From: Fontisphaera persica
Lineage (GTDB): Bacteria; Verrucomicrobiota; Verrucomicrobiia; Limisphaerales; Fontisphaeraceae
Assembly (NCBI RefSeq): GCF_024832785.1
Contig: NZ_CP116615.1
Coordinates: 682,001-746,000, forward strand
Direction: 5' to 3'
Length of the DNA: 64,000 nucleotides
In this document: positions 27,900 to 35,669 of the stretch, piece after piece
Layout: the number at the start of each line of letters is the position of its first letter
Position numbering within the stretch: position 1 is the stretch's first letter
Translations under genes and position numbers: made by a program
Notes under the pieces: generated by a model
What the model was told of the DNA's origin: nothing
What the model saw: the letters and a program-made list of their open reading frames with translations, nothing else
Database searches by the model: none

Positions 27900-29912
27900 A
27901 TGGAAAGGCCTATGAACCACGGCAAGAACAACGGTGAGGAAATACGAATCGGCTTTTATGTCTGCCACTGCGGCCACAACATCGCCAGCATGGTGGATTG
28001 CGCGGAGGTGGCCAAATACGTTGAGCAACTGCCCCATGTGGTCCTTTCCCGCGATTACAAGTACATGTGCTCCGACCCCGGCCAGGAGCTGATTGCCCAG
28101 GACATCAAGGAGCACAACCTCAATCGCATCGTGGTGGCCTCCTGCTCACCGCTGCTGCATGAGCATACCTTCCGCACCGCCGTCGAGCGCGGCGGCATCA
28201 ACCCCTTCTATTTTCACATGGTCAACATCCGCGAGCATAACTCGTGGGTGCACACCGACCGCGCTGCCGCCACTCTCAAGGCCAAGGCGTTGGCGCGCGC
28301 AGCCATCAAGCGCGTGGCCCACCATCGCGCCCTCGAGACCAAACGCGTGCCCATTCACCCCGACGTGCTGGTGGTGGGCGGCGGCATTGCCGGCATTCAC
28401 GCGGCCATGACCCTCGCCAACGCCGGTAAAAAAGTCTATCTGGTGGAGCGCGAGCCGACCATTGGCGGCCACATGGCCAAGTTTGACAAGACCTTTCCCA
28501 CGCTGGACTGCGCGGCCTGCATTCTGACCCCGAAGATGTCACAGGTGGGAGCGCATCCGAACATCAAACTGATGACCTATTCCGAGGTGACGAAGGTGGA
28601 TGGTTATGTGGGGAATTACACCGTAACCATCAAACACAAGCCGCGCTACGTCATTGAAGACCTGTGCATCGGCTGCCAGGATTGCATCCCGGCTTGCGTG
28701 TACAAAGAACCCAAGTTTCCGGACGAGTTCAATGAGAACCTGGGCAAGCGCAAGCCCATCTACATCCCCTTCCCGCAAGCCACGCCGCAGGTGGTCATTA
28801 TTGACCCTGACACATGCCTGAACCTGAAAACCGGCAAGTGCAAAAAGACTTGCGTGGAGGCCTGCGGCGATAAAAAGGCGATTGATTTCAAGCAGCAGGA
28901 GACTTTTGAAGACATCAAAGTGGGCACGATTATCGTGGCTACCGGCTTCAAGACCTTCGACGCCACTAAAATGCCGCAATACGGCTACGGCATCCACAAG
29001 AACGTCTATACCGCCCTGGAAGTCGAGCGCCTGGTGAATGCCTCCGGCCCCACCGGCGGCGAAATCATCCTCCGTGATGGCACGCATCCCAAGTCCATCG
29101 GCATCATTCACTGTGTGGGTAGCCGCGACGAACGCCACAATCGCTGGTGCTCGCGAGTTTGTTGCATGTACTCCCTCAAACTGGCGCATCTGCTCAAAGA
29201 GCACACCGGTGCTGAGGTGTATAATTTTTACATAGACATGCGCACCGCCGGGAAAAACTACGACGAATTTTACGGCAAGCTCCTTGATGAAGGCGTGCAC
29301 TTCATCCGCGGGCGCGTGGGTGAAGTGACCGACTGGGCGTTTACCCCCGAGGAAGAAGGGCACTTGGTTATCCGGGTCGAAGACACGCTGGCGGGATATG
29401 TGCGCCGCATCCCGGTGGACATGGTGGTGCTGGCCACCGGCCTCGAACCCCAGGAGGACGCGCAGGAGGTCCGCCGCCTGTTCAACATGAGCTGTGGCGG
29501 CGAGGGATTCTTCCTCGAGCGTCATCCCAAGCTGGCGCCGGTCAACACCTTCACCGACGGCATTTTCCTGGCCGGTTGCTGCCAGGGGCCAAAAGACATC
29601 CCCGACTCGGTGGCCCAGGCGGGCGCCGCCGCCGCCGAAGCGCTGGTGTTGGTGGATAAAGGTTACGTGGAGCAGGAGCCGAATACCGCTTTTGTTATTG
29701 AGAACGAATGCAGCGGCTGCAAATCGTGCGTGCCGTTGTGTCCCTACACCGCCATTGCCTTTGATGGCTCCAAACAAAAAGCCTACATCAACGAGGCGTT
29801 GTGCAAGGGGTGTGGGACGTGTGTGGGGGCGTGTCCGTCGGGTTCGATAGTGCAGAATTTGTTTGAGGACGCGGAGGTGTTTAGCGAGATAGAGGGGGTG
29901 TTGGCGGAGTGA
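27900..29912 (+). CDS. hdrA: Heterodisulfide reductase subunit A-like flavoprotein (electron bifurcating)
   Basis: The 670-residue length is typical of bifurcating HdrA. An N-terminal domain includes FYVCHCGHNI and VVASCSPLLHEHTF. The FAD Rossmann motif GGGIAGIHAA lies near residue 160, followed by the conserved TLDCAACILTPKM cysteines. An inserted ferredoxin-like part has CIGCQDCIPAC (about 255) and CKKTCVEAC (about 310); RVCCMYSLK follows. Two C-terminal [4Fe-4S] motifs, CSGCKSCVPLCP and CKGCGTCVGACP, lie at about 603 and 634. The FAD is where electron pairs from the hydrogenase are split between ferredoxin and HdrBC. An alternative start at ATG 27912 has GGAAAGG just upstream. Codon use changes abruptly at about 29,798: the first C-terminal cluster motif uses TGC/GGC, the next one TGT/GGG. 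Confidence 0.93.
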   Translation: MERPMNHGKNNGEEIRIGFYVCHCGHNIASMVDCAEVAKYVEQLPHVVLSRDYKYMCSDPGQELIAQDIKEHNLNRIVVASCSPLLHEHTFRTAVERGGINPFYFHMVNIREHNSWVHTDRAAATLKAKALARAAIKRVAHHRALETKRVPIHPDVLVVGGGIAGIHAAMTLANAGKKVYLVEREPTIGGHMAKFDKTFPTLDCAACILTPKMSQVGAHPNIKLMTYSEVTKVDGYVGNYTVTIKHKPRYVIEDLCIGCQDCIPACVYKEPKFPDEFNENLGKRKPIYIPFPQATPQVVIIDPDTCLNLKTGKCKKTCVEACGDKKAIDFKQQETFEDIKVGTIIVATGFKTFDATKMPQYGYGIHKNVYTALEVERLVNASGPTGGEIILRDGTHPKSIGIIHCVGSRDERHNRWCSRVCCMYSLKLAHLLKEHTGAEVYNFYIDMRTAGKNYDEFYGKLLDEGVHFIRGRVGEVTDWAFTPEEEGHLVIRVEDTLAGYVRRIPVDMVVLATGLEPQEDAQEVRRLFNMSCGGEGFFLERHPKLAPVNTFTDGIFLAGCCQGPKDIPDSVAQAGAAAAEALVLVDKGYVEQEPNTAFVIENECSGCKSCVPLCPYTAIAFDGSKQKAYINEALCKGCGTCVGACPSGSIVQNLFEDAEVFSEIEGVLAE

Positions 29913-29913
29913 G

Positions 29914-29920
29914 GGAGGAG
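29914..29920 (+). promoter_or_regulatory. Ribosome binding site deciding the mvhD start
   Basis: GGAGGAG lies nine bases before ATG 29930, supporting that start over the GTG at 29909, which overlaps the hdrA stop. Confidence 0.7.
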
Positions 29921-29929
29921 AACGAGCAT

Positions 29930-30466
29930 ATGAACGCGAGTGAGAACAAGGTGCCGGCGGGCTGGAGTCCGCGGATAGTGGCGTTTTTTTGCAACTGGTG
30001 CACGTACACGGCGGCGGATTTGGCGGGGGTGTCGCGGTTGAAGTATGCGCCGAACGTGCGGGTGATTCGGTTGATGTGCAGCGGGCGGGTGGATCCGCAG
30101 TTTATTTTGGAGGCGTTTGCGCGGGGGGCGGACGGGGTGTTGGTGGGGGGGTGTCATCCCAATGACTGTCATTATGTGGAGGGGAACTACAAGATGTTGC
30201 GGCGGGCGCGGTTGTTGCGGCGGATGTTGGCGGGGATGGGGATAGAGGAGGCGCGGTTTCGGCTGGAGTGGATTTCGGCGGCGGAGGGGGAGAAGGTGAA
30301 GGTGGTGGTGAACGAGATGGTGGAGCAGATTCGGGCGTTGGGGCCGTTGGGCTTGCCGGGGCGGTGGGCGGAGTGGGATCGGGAGGTGGCGGGGTTGGCG
30401 GAGCGGGTGGCGGCGGTGGAGGCGGCGGGGGTGGGAGAGAAAGAAAGCGAGGTGGCACATGGCTAA
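29930..30466 (+). CDS. mvhD: Hydrogenase/Hdr linker subunit MvhD, [2Fe-2S] protein
   Basis: MvhD carries electrons from the MvhAG hydrogenase to HdrA. The 178-residue protein shows the family cysteines in FFCNWCTYTAADLAG, RLMCSGRVDP, and VGGCHPNDCHY, followed by the helical part GNYKMLRRARLL. The C-terminal third (VAGLAERVAAVEAAGVGEKE) is a longer helical tail than in archaeal MvhD (about 135-140 residues). Start ATG 29930 follows a strong GGAGGAG. It overlaps mvhG by eight bases, suggesting translational coupling. The whole gene lies in the G-rich patch, so its codon use differs sharply from the first 95 percent of hdrA even though the two proteins must bind each other. Confidence 0.9.
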   Translation: MNASENKVPAGWSPRIVAFFCNWCTYTAADLAGVSRLKYAPNVRVIRLMCSGRVDPQFILEAFARGADGVLVGGCHPNDCHYVEGNYKMLRRARLLRRMLAGMGIEEARFRLEWISAAEGEKVKVVVNEMVEQIRALGPLGLPGRWAEWDREVAGLAERVAAVEAAGVGEKESEVAHG

Positions 30467-31424
30467 GCCGAAGGTAGCATTTTACTGGTGTGCGTCGTGC
30501 GGGGGATGTGAGGAGACGGTGGTGGACTTGGCGGAGGACATTTTGGGGTTGGTGGAGAAGGTGGAGATAGTGTTGTGGCCGGTGGCGATGGACTTCAAGT
30601 ACCGGGACGTGGAGGCGCTGCCGGAGGGGGGGATTGTGGCCACCTTTCTCAATGGGGCGATTCGTTCGACGGAGCAGGCGGAGTTGGCGCGGTTGTTGCG
30701 GCGGAAGAGCCGGTATATGATTGCGTACGGGTCGTGTGCGCACATGGGGGGAGTGCCTGGGCTGGCCAATTTGTACGGGCGGGAGGAGCTATTGCGGTTC
30801 AACTATGAGGGGAGTCCGTCGGTGGTGAACGAGGGGAAGGTGCGGCCGCGGGTGGAGCATGAGGAGGGGGGGCACCGGTTGCATTTGCCGGAGCTGCATG
30901 CGGGGGTGCGGGCGTTGGATCAGGTGGTGGAGGTGGACTATTATGTGCCGGGGTGTCCGCCGACGCCGTTGGTGACGAAGGCGGCGGTGGGGGCGTTGTT
31001 GGAGGGGCGGTTGCCGGAGCGGGGGTCGGTGTTGGCGCCGGACGTGGCGTTGTGCAGCGAGTGTCCGCGGCGGGAGAGCAAGCCGGTGGACCTGGCGTTG
31101 GGAGAGCTGGTGCGGCCGCATCAGCGGGTGTTGGATGGGACGAAGTGTTTTTTGGCGCAGGGGGTGGTGTGTATGGGGCCGGCGACGCGGGCGGGGTGTG
31201 GGGGGCAGTGCATGGGGGGGAACATGCCGTGCACGGGGTGTTTTGGGCCGACGTCGCGGGTGCGGGATCAGGGGGCGAAGATGCTGTCGAGTTTGTGTTC
31301 GAATTTGGGGCCGAAGGACGAGGCGGGGGTGGATGCGGTGCTGGGGGGGATGCCGGATCCGGTGGGGACGTTGTATCGGTATGGGCTGGCCAAGAGCCTG
31401 TTGCGGCGGAAGGTGGGGGTGTGA
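30459..31424 (+). CDS. mvhG: Group 3-type [NiFe]-hydrogenase small subunit
   Basis: The small subunit holds the iron-sulfur chain that leads electrons away from the Ni-Fe site. The proximal-cluster cysteines are seen in WCASCGGCEE, YGSCAHMGG and YVPGCPPTP. The C-terminal part has CSECPRRES, then VVCMGPATRAGCGGQC and MPCTGCFGP for further clusters. There is no twin-arginine signal, so the enzyme is cytoplasmic, as expected for group 3 enzymes. The 321-residue length is normal. ATG 30459 is preceded by GAGGTGG, and the gene overlaps mvhD. The whole gene is in the G-rich patch. Pairing with mvhD and hdrABC points to group 3c, not the F420-reducing (frhG) or bidirectional NAD-linked types. Confidence 0.9.
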   Translation: MAKPKVAFYWCASCGGCEETVVDLAEDILGLVEKVEIVLWPVAMDFKYRDVEALPEGGIVATFLNGAIRSTEQAELARLLRRKSRYMIAYGSCAHMGGVPGLANLYGREELLRFNYEGSPSVVNEGKVRPRVEHEEGGHRLHLPELHAGVRALDQVVEVDYYVPGCPPTPLVTKAAVGALLEGRLPERGSVLAPDVALCSECPRRESKPVDLALGELVRPHQRVLDGTKCFLAQGVVCMGPATRAGCGGQCMGGNMPCTGCFGPTSRVRDQGAKMLSSLCSNLGPKDEAGVDAVLGGMPDPVGTLYRYGLAKSLLRRKVGV

Positions 31425-31448
31425 GCGGGAAGGACGTGGAGAGGCAAT

Positions 31449-32981
31449 ATGAACGAAGCAGCCAAACAAGCATTTAACGCGGGGAACCTGGCGGCCAACG
31501 CGGCGGTGGGGGCGGCGCGGCGGCGGCGGGTGAGCATAGATCCGATCACGCGGTTGGAGGGGCACGGGAAGATTGAGATTTTTTTGGACGAGGGTGGGGG
31601 GGTGGAGCGGGCGTATTTTCAGGTGCCGGAGCTGCGGGGTTTTGAGGTGTTTGCGGTGGGGCGGCCGGCGGAGGAGATGCCGCAGATAACCAGTCGGATT
31701 TGCGGGGTGTGTCCGACGGCGCATCACATGGCGGCGACGAAGTGTTTGGACAGTTTGTATGGGGTGGAGCCGCCGGCGGCGGGGCGGAAGATACGGGAGC
31801 TGGTGTATCACACGTTCATGTTGGAGGATCATGCGCTGCATGTGTATGTGCTGGGGGGGCCGGATTTCATTGTGGGGCCGGAGGCGCCGGCGGCGGAGCG
31901 GAACATTGTGGGGGTGATAGGGAAGGTGGGGGTGGAGGTGGGGAAGCGGGTGATAGCGATGCGGCGGCGGCTGCGGGAGTTGATAGCGTATTTTGGGGGG
32001 AAGGTGGTGCATCCGGTTTTGGGGCTGCCGGGGGGGGTGTCGAAGGGGCTGGCGAAGGAGGATTTACCGCGGTTTCAGGCGCTGGCGCAGGAGGGTTTGG
32101 AGTTTGCGCAATTTACGCTGGGGGTGTTCAAGGATTTGGTGTTGAAGAATCCGGAGTATGTGAAGCTGATAACGGGGGAGGCGTACACGCATCAGACGTG
32201 TTATCTGGGGATGGTGGACGGGCAGAACAAGGTGAACTTTTACGATGGGCAGTTGCGGGTGGTGGACGTGGGGGGGAAGGAGCTGATGAAGTTTGCGGGG
32301 GCGAAGTACCTGGACTATGTGGCGGAGCATGTGGAGCCGTGGAGCTACATGAAGTTCACGTATTTGAAGCCGCTGGGGTGGCGGGGTTTTGTGGAGGGGG
32401 CGGGGACGAGTGTGTATTCGGTGGCGCCGCTGGCGCGGTTGAATGCGAGCGAGGGGTTTACGACGCCGCTGGCGCAGCGGGCGTATGACGAGTATTTCAC
32501 GGTGTTGGGGGGCAAGCCGGTGCATCACACTTTGGCCAATCACTATGCGCGGGTGGTGGAGATGGTGTATGCGGCGGAGCGGATGGTGGAGTTGTTGAAT
32601 GACCCGGAGATTACCAGTCCGGAGGTGCGGGTGATACCGACGCGGACGCCGGTGGAAGGGGTGGGGGTGGTGGAGGCGCCGCGGGGGACGCTGATTCATC
32701 ACTATCGGACGGACGAGCGCGGGGTGATAACGATGGCGAACCTGATTGTGGCGACGGCGCACAATGCGACGCGGATAGCGATGAGCGTGGACCGGGCGGC
32801 CAAGGGGCTGATACGGGAGGGGAAGGTGACGGAGGGGTTGTTGAACAAGGTGGAGATGGCGTTTCGGGCGTATGACCCGTGTTTGGGGTGCGCGACACAC
32901 AGCCTGCCGGGCCACCTGCCACTGGAGGCGCGGGTCTATAACCACCGCGGCGAACTGGTGGACCTCGTCCGCAGGGATTAG
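31449..32981 (+). CDS. mvhA: Group 3c-type [NiFe]-hydrogenase large subunit
   Basis: This is the catalytic subunit for H2 oxidation. The N-terminal motif ITRLEGHGKIEIF is followed by the first Ni-Fe ligand motif RICGVCPTAHH (about residues 82-92). The second, DPCLGCATH, is near residue 480. About 25 residues follow the last His, consistent with an extension that is removed by a maturation protease. The first 25 residues before the conserved core form an Ala-rich lead. A ribosome site (GGAGAGG) precedes ATG 31449. It is the last gene of the operon and is followed by a strong terminator. No hypA-F or protease gene is present in the window, so maturation must be encoded elsewhere. G-rich codon use stops within the last 30 codons. 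Confidence 0.92.
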   Translation: MNEAAKQAFNAGNLAANAAVGAARRRRVSIDPITRLEGHGKIEIFLDEGGGVERAYFQVPELRGFEVFAVGRPAEEMPQITSRICGVCPTAHHMAATKCLDSLYGVEPPAAGRKIRELVYHTFMLEDHALHVYVLGGPDFIVGPEAPAAERNIVGVIGKVGVEVGKRVIAMRRRLRELIAYFGGKVVHPVLGLPGGVSKGLAKEDLPRFQALAQEGLEFAQFTLGVFKDLVLKNPEYVKLITGEAYTHQTCYLGMVDGQNKVNFYDGQLRVVDVGGKELMKFAGAKYLDYVAEHVEPWSYMKFTYLKPLGWRGFVEGAGTSVYSVAPLARLNASEGFTTPLAQRAYDEYFTVLGGKPVHHTLANHYARVVEMVYAAERMVELLNDPEITSPEVRVIPTRTPVEGVGVVEAPRGTLIHHYRTDERGVITMANLIVATAHNATRIAMSVDRAAKGLIREGKVTEGLLNKVEMAFRAYDPCLGCATHSLPGHLPLEARVYNHRGELVDLVRRD

Positions 32982-33010
32982 CCAGGATAGATTGTCCCAT
33001 GCGAGTTGAG

Positions 33011-33044
33011 CAATTGCCTGCGTCACGCAGGCAATTGTTGTTTT
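33011..33044 (+). terminator. Rho-independent terminator of the hdr-mvh operon
   Basis: A perfect 12-bp stem (33011-33022 with 33026-33037) closes a 3-nt loop TCA and is followed by TTGTTTT. It lies 30 bp after the mvhA stop at 32981. Confidence 0.9.
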
Positions 33045-33113
33045 GGGGGGGGGAAGGGCGGGCAACTCAAGCTGTCCGTTGCGAGCATGAAGCGGGTTTG
33101 CTAAGCTCCCCTC

Positions 33114-33674
33114 ATGCGTGTGGCTTTCAAAGAATGGGCGATTGTTACAGATGCGCTGCTGCGCGGGGAGCAGATTATTATTTTGCGCAAGGGCGGCATT
33201 GCCGAGGGGCGCGGGGGATTCCGGCCCGAACACGAGCAGTTCTGGCTTTTCCCCACCCAATTCCACCAACAGCGCGAGTCGGTGATTCCCTCGGCCCAGG
33301 CGCGTTTTGATGAATTGAGCGCCGCATGGCCGCCAGCGAATCGCGTGCGCATTGAAGGTTTTGCCGTGTTGACCGGCTGGCGGCGGTTGGAGTCGCTGGA
33401 AGACGCCCGCAAGCTCGCCGGTCAGCATGTCTGGCGTGATGAAGTGATTGCCAGTCGTTACGAGTGGGGCCGGGAGGCCGGGATTTATGTGCTGATGGTG
33501 CGCGTGAGCCGCCTGCCAGCGCCGGTGGAACTGCCTTTGTCCCCGGCTTATGCTGGCTGCAAGTCATGGATTGAACTGGAGCAGGATGTTGAGATGGAGG
33601 GCGCGCAACCGGTTCTCAGTGATGCTGAATTTGCGGCCCGCGTCCAACGCCTGCACACCGCGCTGCAAAGTTAA
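33114..33674 (+). CDS. DUF1802 family protein
   Basis: The 186-residue sequence has the DUF1802 pattern: FKEWAIVTDALLRGEQIIIL, then LRKGGIAEGRGGF, HEQFWLFPTQFHQQ, and WRRLESLEDARKLAGQHVW. Members are found in bacteria including cyanobacteria; the function is unknown. It is soluble with no signal peptide or metal motif. It starts 70 bp after the terminator of the hydrogenase operon and ends eight bases before the preferred maf start, so it probably shares a transcript with maf. Confidence 0.85.
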   Translation: MRVAFKEWAIVTDALLRGEQIIILRKGGIAEGRGGFRPEHEQFWLFPTQFHQQRESVIPSAQARFDELSAAWPPANRVRIEGFAVLTGWRRLESLEDARKLAGQHVWRDEVIASRYEWGREAGIYVLMVRVSRLPAPVELPLSPAYAGCKSWIELEQDVEMEGAQPVLSDAEFAARVQRLHTALQS

Positions 33675-33681
33675 TCCTGAC

Positions 33682-34266
33682 ATGGCCCGCCCCCTCATTC
33701 TGGCTTCGGCATCCCCGCGCCGGGTGGCCTTGTTAAAAGAGTCAGGTTGGGAGTTTGAGGTCATTCCTTCGCAAGCGCCGGAGGTGGGGCATGATTTTTT
33801 GACTCCGCGCGAAGTATGCCTCTACAACGCCTGGAAAAAATGCCGGGCAGTAGCCCGCCGCCGCCCGGAGGCGGTGGTGCTGGGGGCGGATACCGAAGTT
33901 TGCCTGGGAGCGAAAATATTTGGAAAGCCCGCCAGTCGCGTGGAGGCGGAGGCGTTTTTGGCTGAGCTGCAAGGCAGGGTGCATGAAGTCATCACTGGCG
34001 TGTGCCTGTTGCACTGGGGCAGCCATCGCCAATTTTTAGGGGCCGAAGTCACCCGGGTGCATTTCAAGCCGTTAACCCGGGCGGAGATTGCGGCTTATTT
34101 GGACCTGATTCAGCCGCTGGACAAAGCAGGGGCCTACGCCATTCAGGAGCATGGCGAGCGCATCATCGAGCGCATTGAAGGCTCCTATTCCAATGTGGTG
34201 GGGCTGCCGCTGGAGCTGGTGCAGGCCGCCCTGGGAGACTTTGCCGATTTGCTCAAACAGAGCTGA
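33682..34266 (+). CDS. maf: Maf-like nucleoside triphosphate pyrophosphatase
   Basis: Maf proteins hydrolyse dTTP/UTP or modified nucleotides to the monophosphate and have been linked to septum control. Visible motifs are LILASASPRR at the start, LGADTEV (catalytic Asp), KIFGKP, and the closing KAGAYAIQEHG with GSYSNVVGLPLELV. Length is 194 residues, normal for Maf. The frame is open from 33550 inside the DUF1802 gene, but family similarity begins at ATG 33682. The 3' end overlaps the convergent M20 peptidase gene by 14 bases. Confidence 0.92.
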   Translation: MARPLILASASPRRVALLKESGWEFEVIPSQAPEVGHDFLTPREVCLYNAWKKCRAVARRRPEAVVLGADTEVCLGAKIFGKPASRVEAEAFLAELQGRVHEVITGVCLLHWGSHRQFLGAEVTRVHFKPLTRAEIAAYLDLIQPLDKAGAYAIQEHGERIIERIEGSYSNVVGLPLELVQAALGDFADLLKQS

Positions 34267-35638
34267 CCGCCGCCAGTTCTGGCCACAGCAGGGCGCTCAT
34301 CACCATGCCCTTGGTGAAACATTCGAGGTCAAATTTCTCATTGGGCGCATGGGGATTGTCATCGGGCAGCGCCAGCCCCAGCAGCAGGGTGTCGGCCCCC
34401 AGAATGCTCTTGAACTCATTGACAATGGGGATGGAGCCGCCTTCCCGCAGCAGCACAGGTTTGCGGCCGAAGGCGCCTTGCAAGGCGCGCAGGGCGGCTT
34501 GCGCCAGCGGATGGTCTGGCGGGAAAAGGTAGGGTTTGCCACTGTGGCCGGTGGTGATTTCCATGCGGACAGCCGGCGGGCAAAGCTTGCGCAAATACCG
34601 GACCAGCAGGCGGAGAATCCGGTCCGGGTCCTGGTGGGGTACCAGCCGCAGCGTGATTTTGGCCGAGGCTGAGGCGGGTACAATCGTTTTGCTGCCTTCG
34701 CCCTGGTAGCCGCTGGTGAGGCCGTTGATTTCAAGCGTGGGGCGCGCGCCGCGCTGCTCATTCGGGGTGTAACCCTTTTCGCCAAACAGCTCCGGCACAC
34801 CGAGGAATTTGCGATATTGCTCCCGGTTGAACGGCACCCGGGCCATTTGTTTGCGCTCGGCCGGGGTGAGGGGGCGCACTTCGTCATAAAAACCGGGAAT
34901 CGCCACCCGGCCCCGGCCATCATGTAATTGGGCCAGGATTTGGCACAGTGCCGTGGCGGGATTCAGCACTGAGCCGCCGTAAATGCCGGAATGCAAATCC
35001 CTGGAGGGGCCGGTGATTTTAACTTCCACGGCCGCAATACCCCGCAAGCCGCAAGTGAGGGCCGGATGGCGTTTGTCGGGCATGCCGGTATCAGAAACCA
35101 CGAAGGCCTTGGCCTGCAGCCGCCGGTGATGGCGTTTGAGAAAACCAGGCAGGTTTTCGCTGCCGACTTCCTCCTCGCCTTCAATCAGGAAGGTGATATC
35201 GCAGGGCAGGGGAGTGCCGGTTTGGAGGTAGGCTTCAATGGCTTTCAAATGCGCAAAGTGCTGGCCTTTATTGTCGCTGGCGCCGCGCCCGTACAAGGAA
35301 GCGCCGGCCACCAAAGGCTGAAAGGGCGGCGTGCGCCACAAATCAAAAGGCTCGGCGGGTTGCACATCGTAGTGCCCGTAAACCACAAAGTGCGGGCGTG
35401 AATGGTGCGCCGCGCGGGAGCGAGGGGTGCGGGCGAGGACCACCGGATGGCCGGGGGTGGGGCAGACCTGCGCCTCCAGCCCAAGGCGCTGGCAATGTTG
35501 GGCCAGCCAGTCGGCGCAGCGGCGCATGTCCTTGCGATGCTGCCGTTGCGCGGAAACGCTGGGAAAACGTACGTAATCGCACAATTCCTCGATGAATCGG
35601 CTCCGATTTTTCGACAAATATTCCAGGACTTTTTTCAT
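34253..35638 (-). CDS. M20 family metallopeptidase (dipeptidase)
   Basis: This cytoplasmic two-zinc peptidase has 461 residues, typical for M20A dipeptidases of the CNDP-like type. Metal and catalytic residues are visible: VYGHYDVQP (His, catalytic Asp), GASDNKGQ (bridging Asp), EGEEEVGSEN (general base Glu and ligand Glu), VSDTGMPD (Asp), and near the end DNPHAPNEKF (His). The dimerisation domain lies between, with SRDLHSGIYGG. There is no signal peptide. It is the last of a minus-strand run (der, aldo/keto reductase, this gene) with 31 bp to the previous gene. It might act on dipeptides or similar acyl amino acids; the substrate cannot be read from sequence. Confidence 0.9.
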   Translation of the reverse strand: MKKVLEYLSKNRSRFIEELCDYVRFPSVSAQRQHRKDMRRCADWLAQHCQRLGLEAQVCPTPGHPVVLARTPRSRAAHHSRPHFVVYGHYDVQPAEPFDLWRTPPFQPLVAGASLYGRGASDNKGQHFAHLKAIEAYLQTGTPLPCDITFLIEGEEEVGSENLPGFLKRHHRRLQAKAFVVSDTGMPDKRHPALTCGLRGIAAVEVKITGPSRDLHSGIYGGSVLNPATALCQILAQLHDGRGRVAIPGFYDEVRPLTPAERKQMARVPFNREQYRKFLGVPELFGEKGYTPNEQRGARPTLEINGLTSGYQGEGSKTIVPASASAKITLRLVPHQDPDRILRLLVRYLRKLCPPAVRMEITTGHSGKPYLFPPDHPLAQAALRALQGAFGRKPVLLREGGSIPIVNEFKSILGADTLLLGLALPDDNPHAPNEKFDLECFTKGMVMSALLWPELAAVSSV

Positions 35639-35669
35639 GCAAAAACAGGTGGCGAAACGGGCTGAATCA

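Larger units (their letters stand above)
29798..32890 (+). other. G-rich, C-poor coding-strand patch 2 (hdrA end to mvhA end)
   Basis: Within a 3.1-kb block the coding strand becomes G-rich and C-poor: bases 30,181-30,300 hold 62 G and 16 C by hand count, against 18 G and 23 C in 28,321-28,380. Third positions are nearly always G where the code allows, Leu is mostly TTG, and Ile is often ATA. Entry is inside hdrA (around the codons for EALCKG) and exit is inside mvhA, immediately after the DPCLGC motif, where CTG, GGC, CAC and CTC return. The proteins across the block remain conserved and in frame. Confidence 0.8.

Noticed and set aside
28539-29777. 412-codon minus-strand open frame
   Set aside because: Antisense shadow of hdrA, whose plus-strand protein has all family motifs.
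26319-32981. Evidence for methanogenesis or an archaeal origin
   Set aside because: Only hdr and mvh genes are present. The remaining genes (der, maf, Bat, pseudopilins) are bacterial, and hdr/mvh homologues are known in bacteria.
30789-33428. Long minus-strand open frames (about 400-450 codons) opposite mvhG and mvhA
   Set aside because: They are composed of Arg, His, Pro and Leu runs, a by-product of the G-rich codon pattern on the plus strand, which removes stop codons from the opposite strand. The plus-strand proteins are clear hydrogenase subunits.
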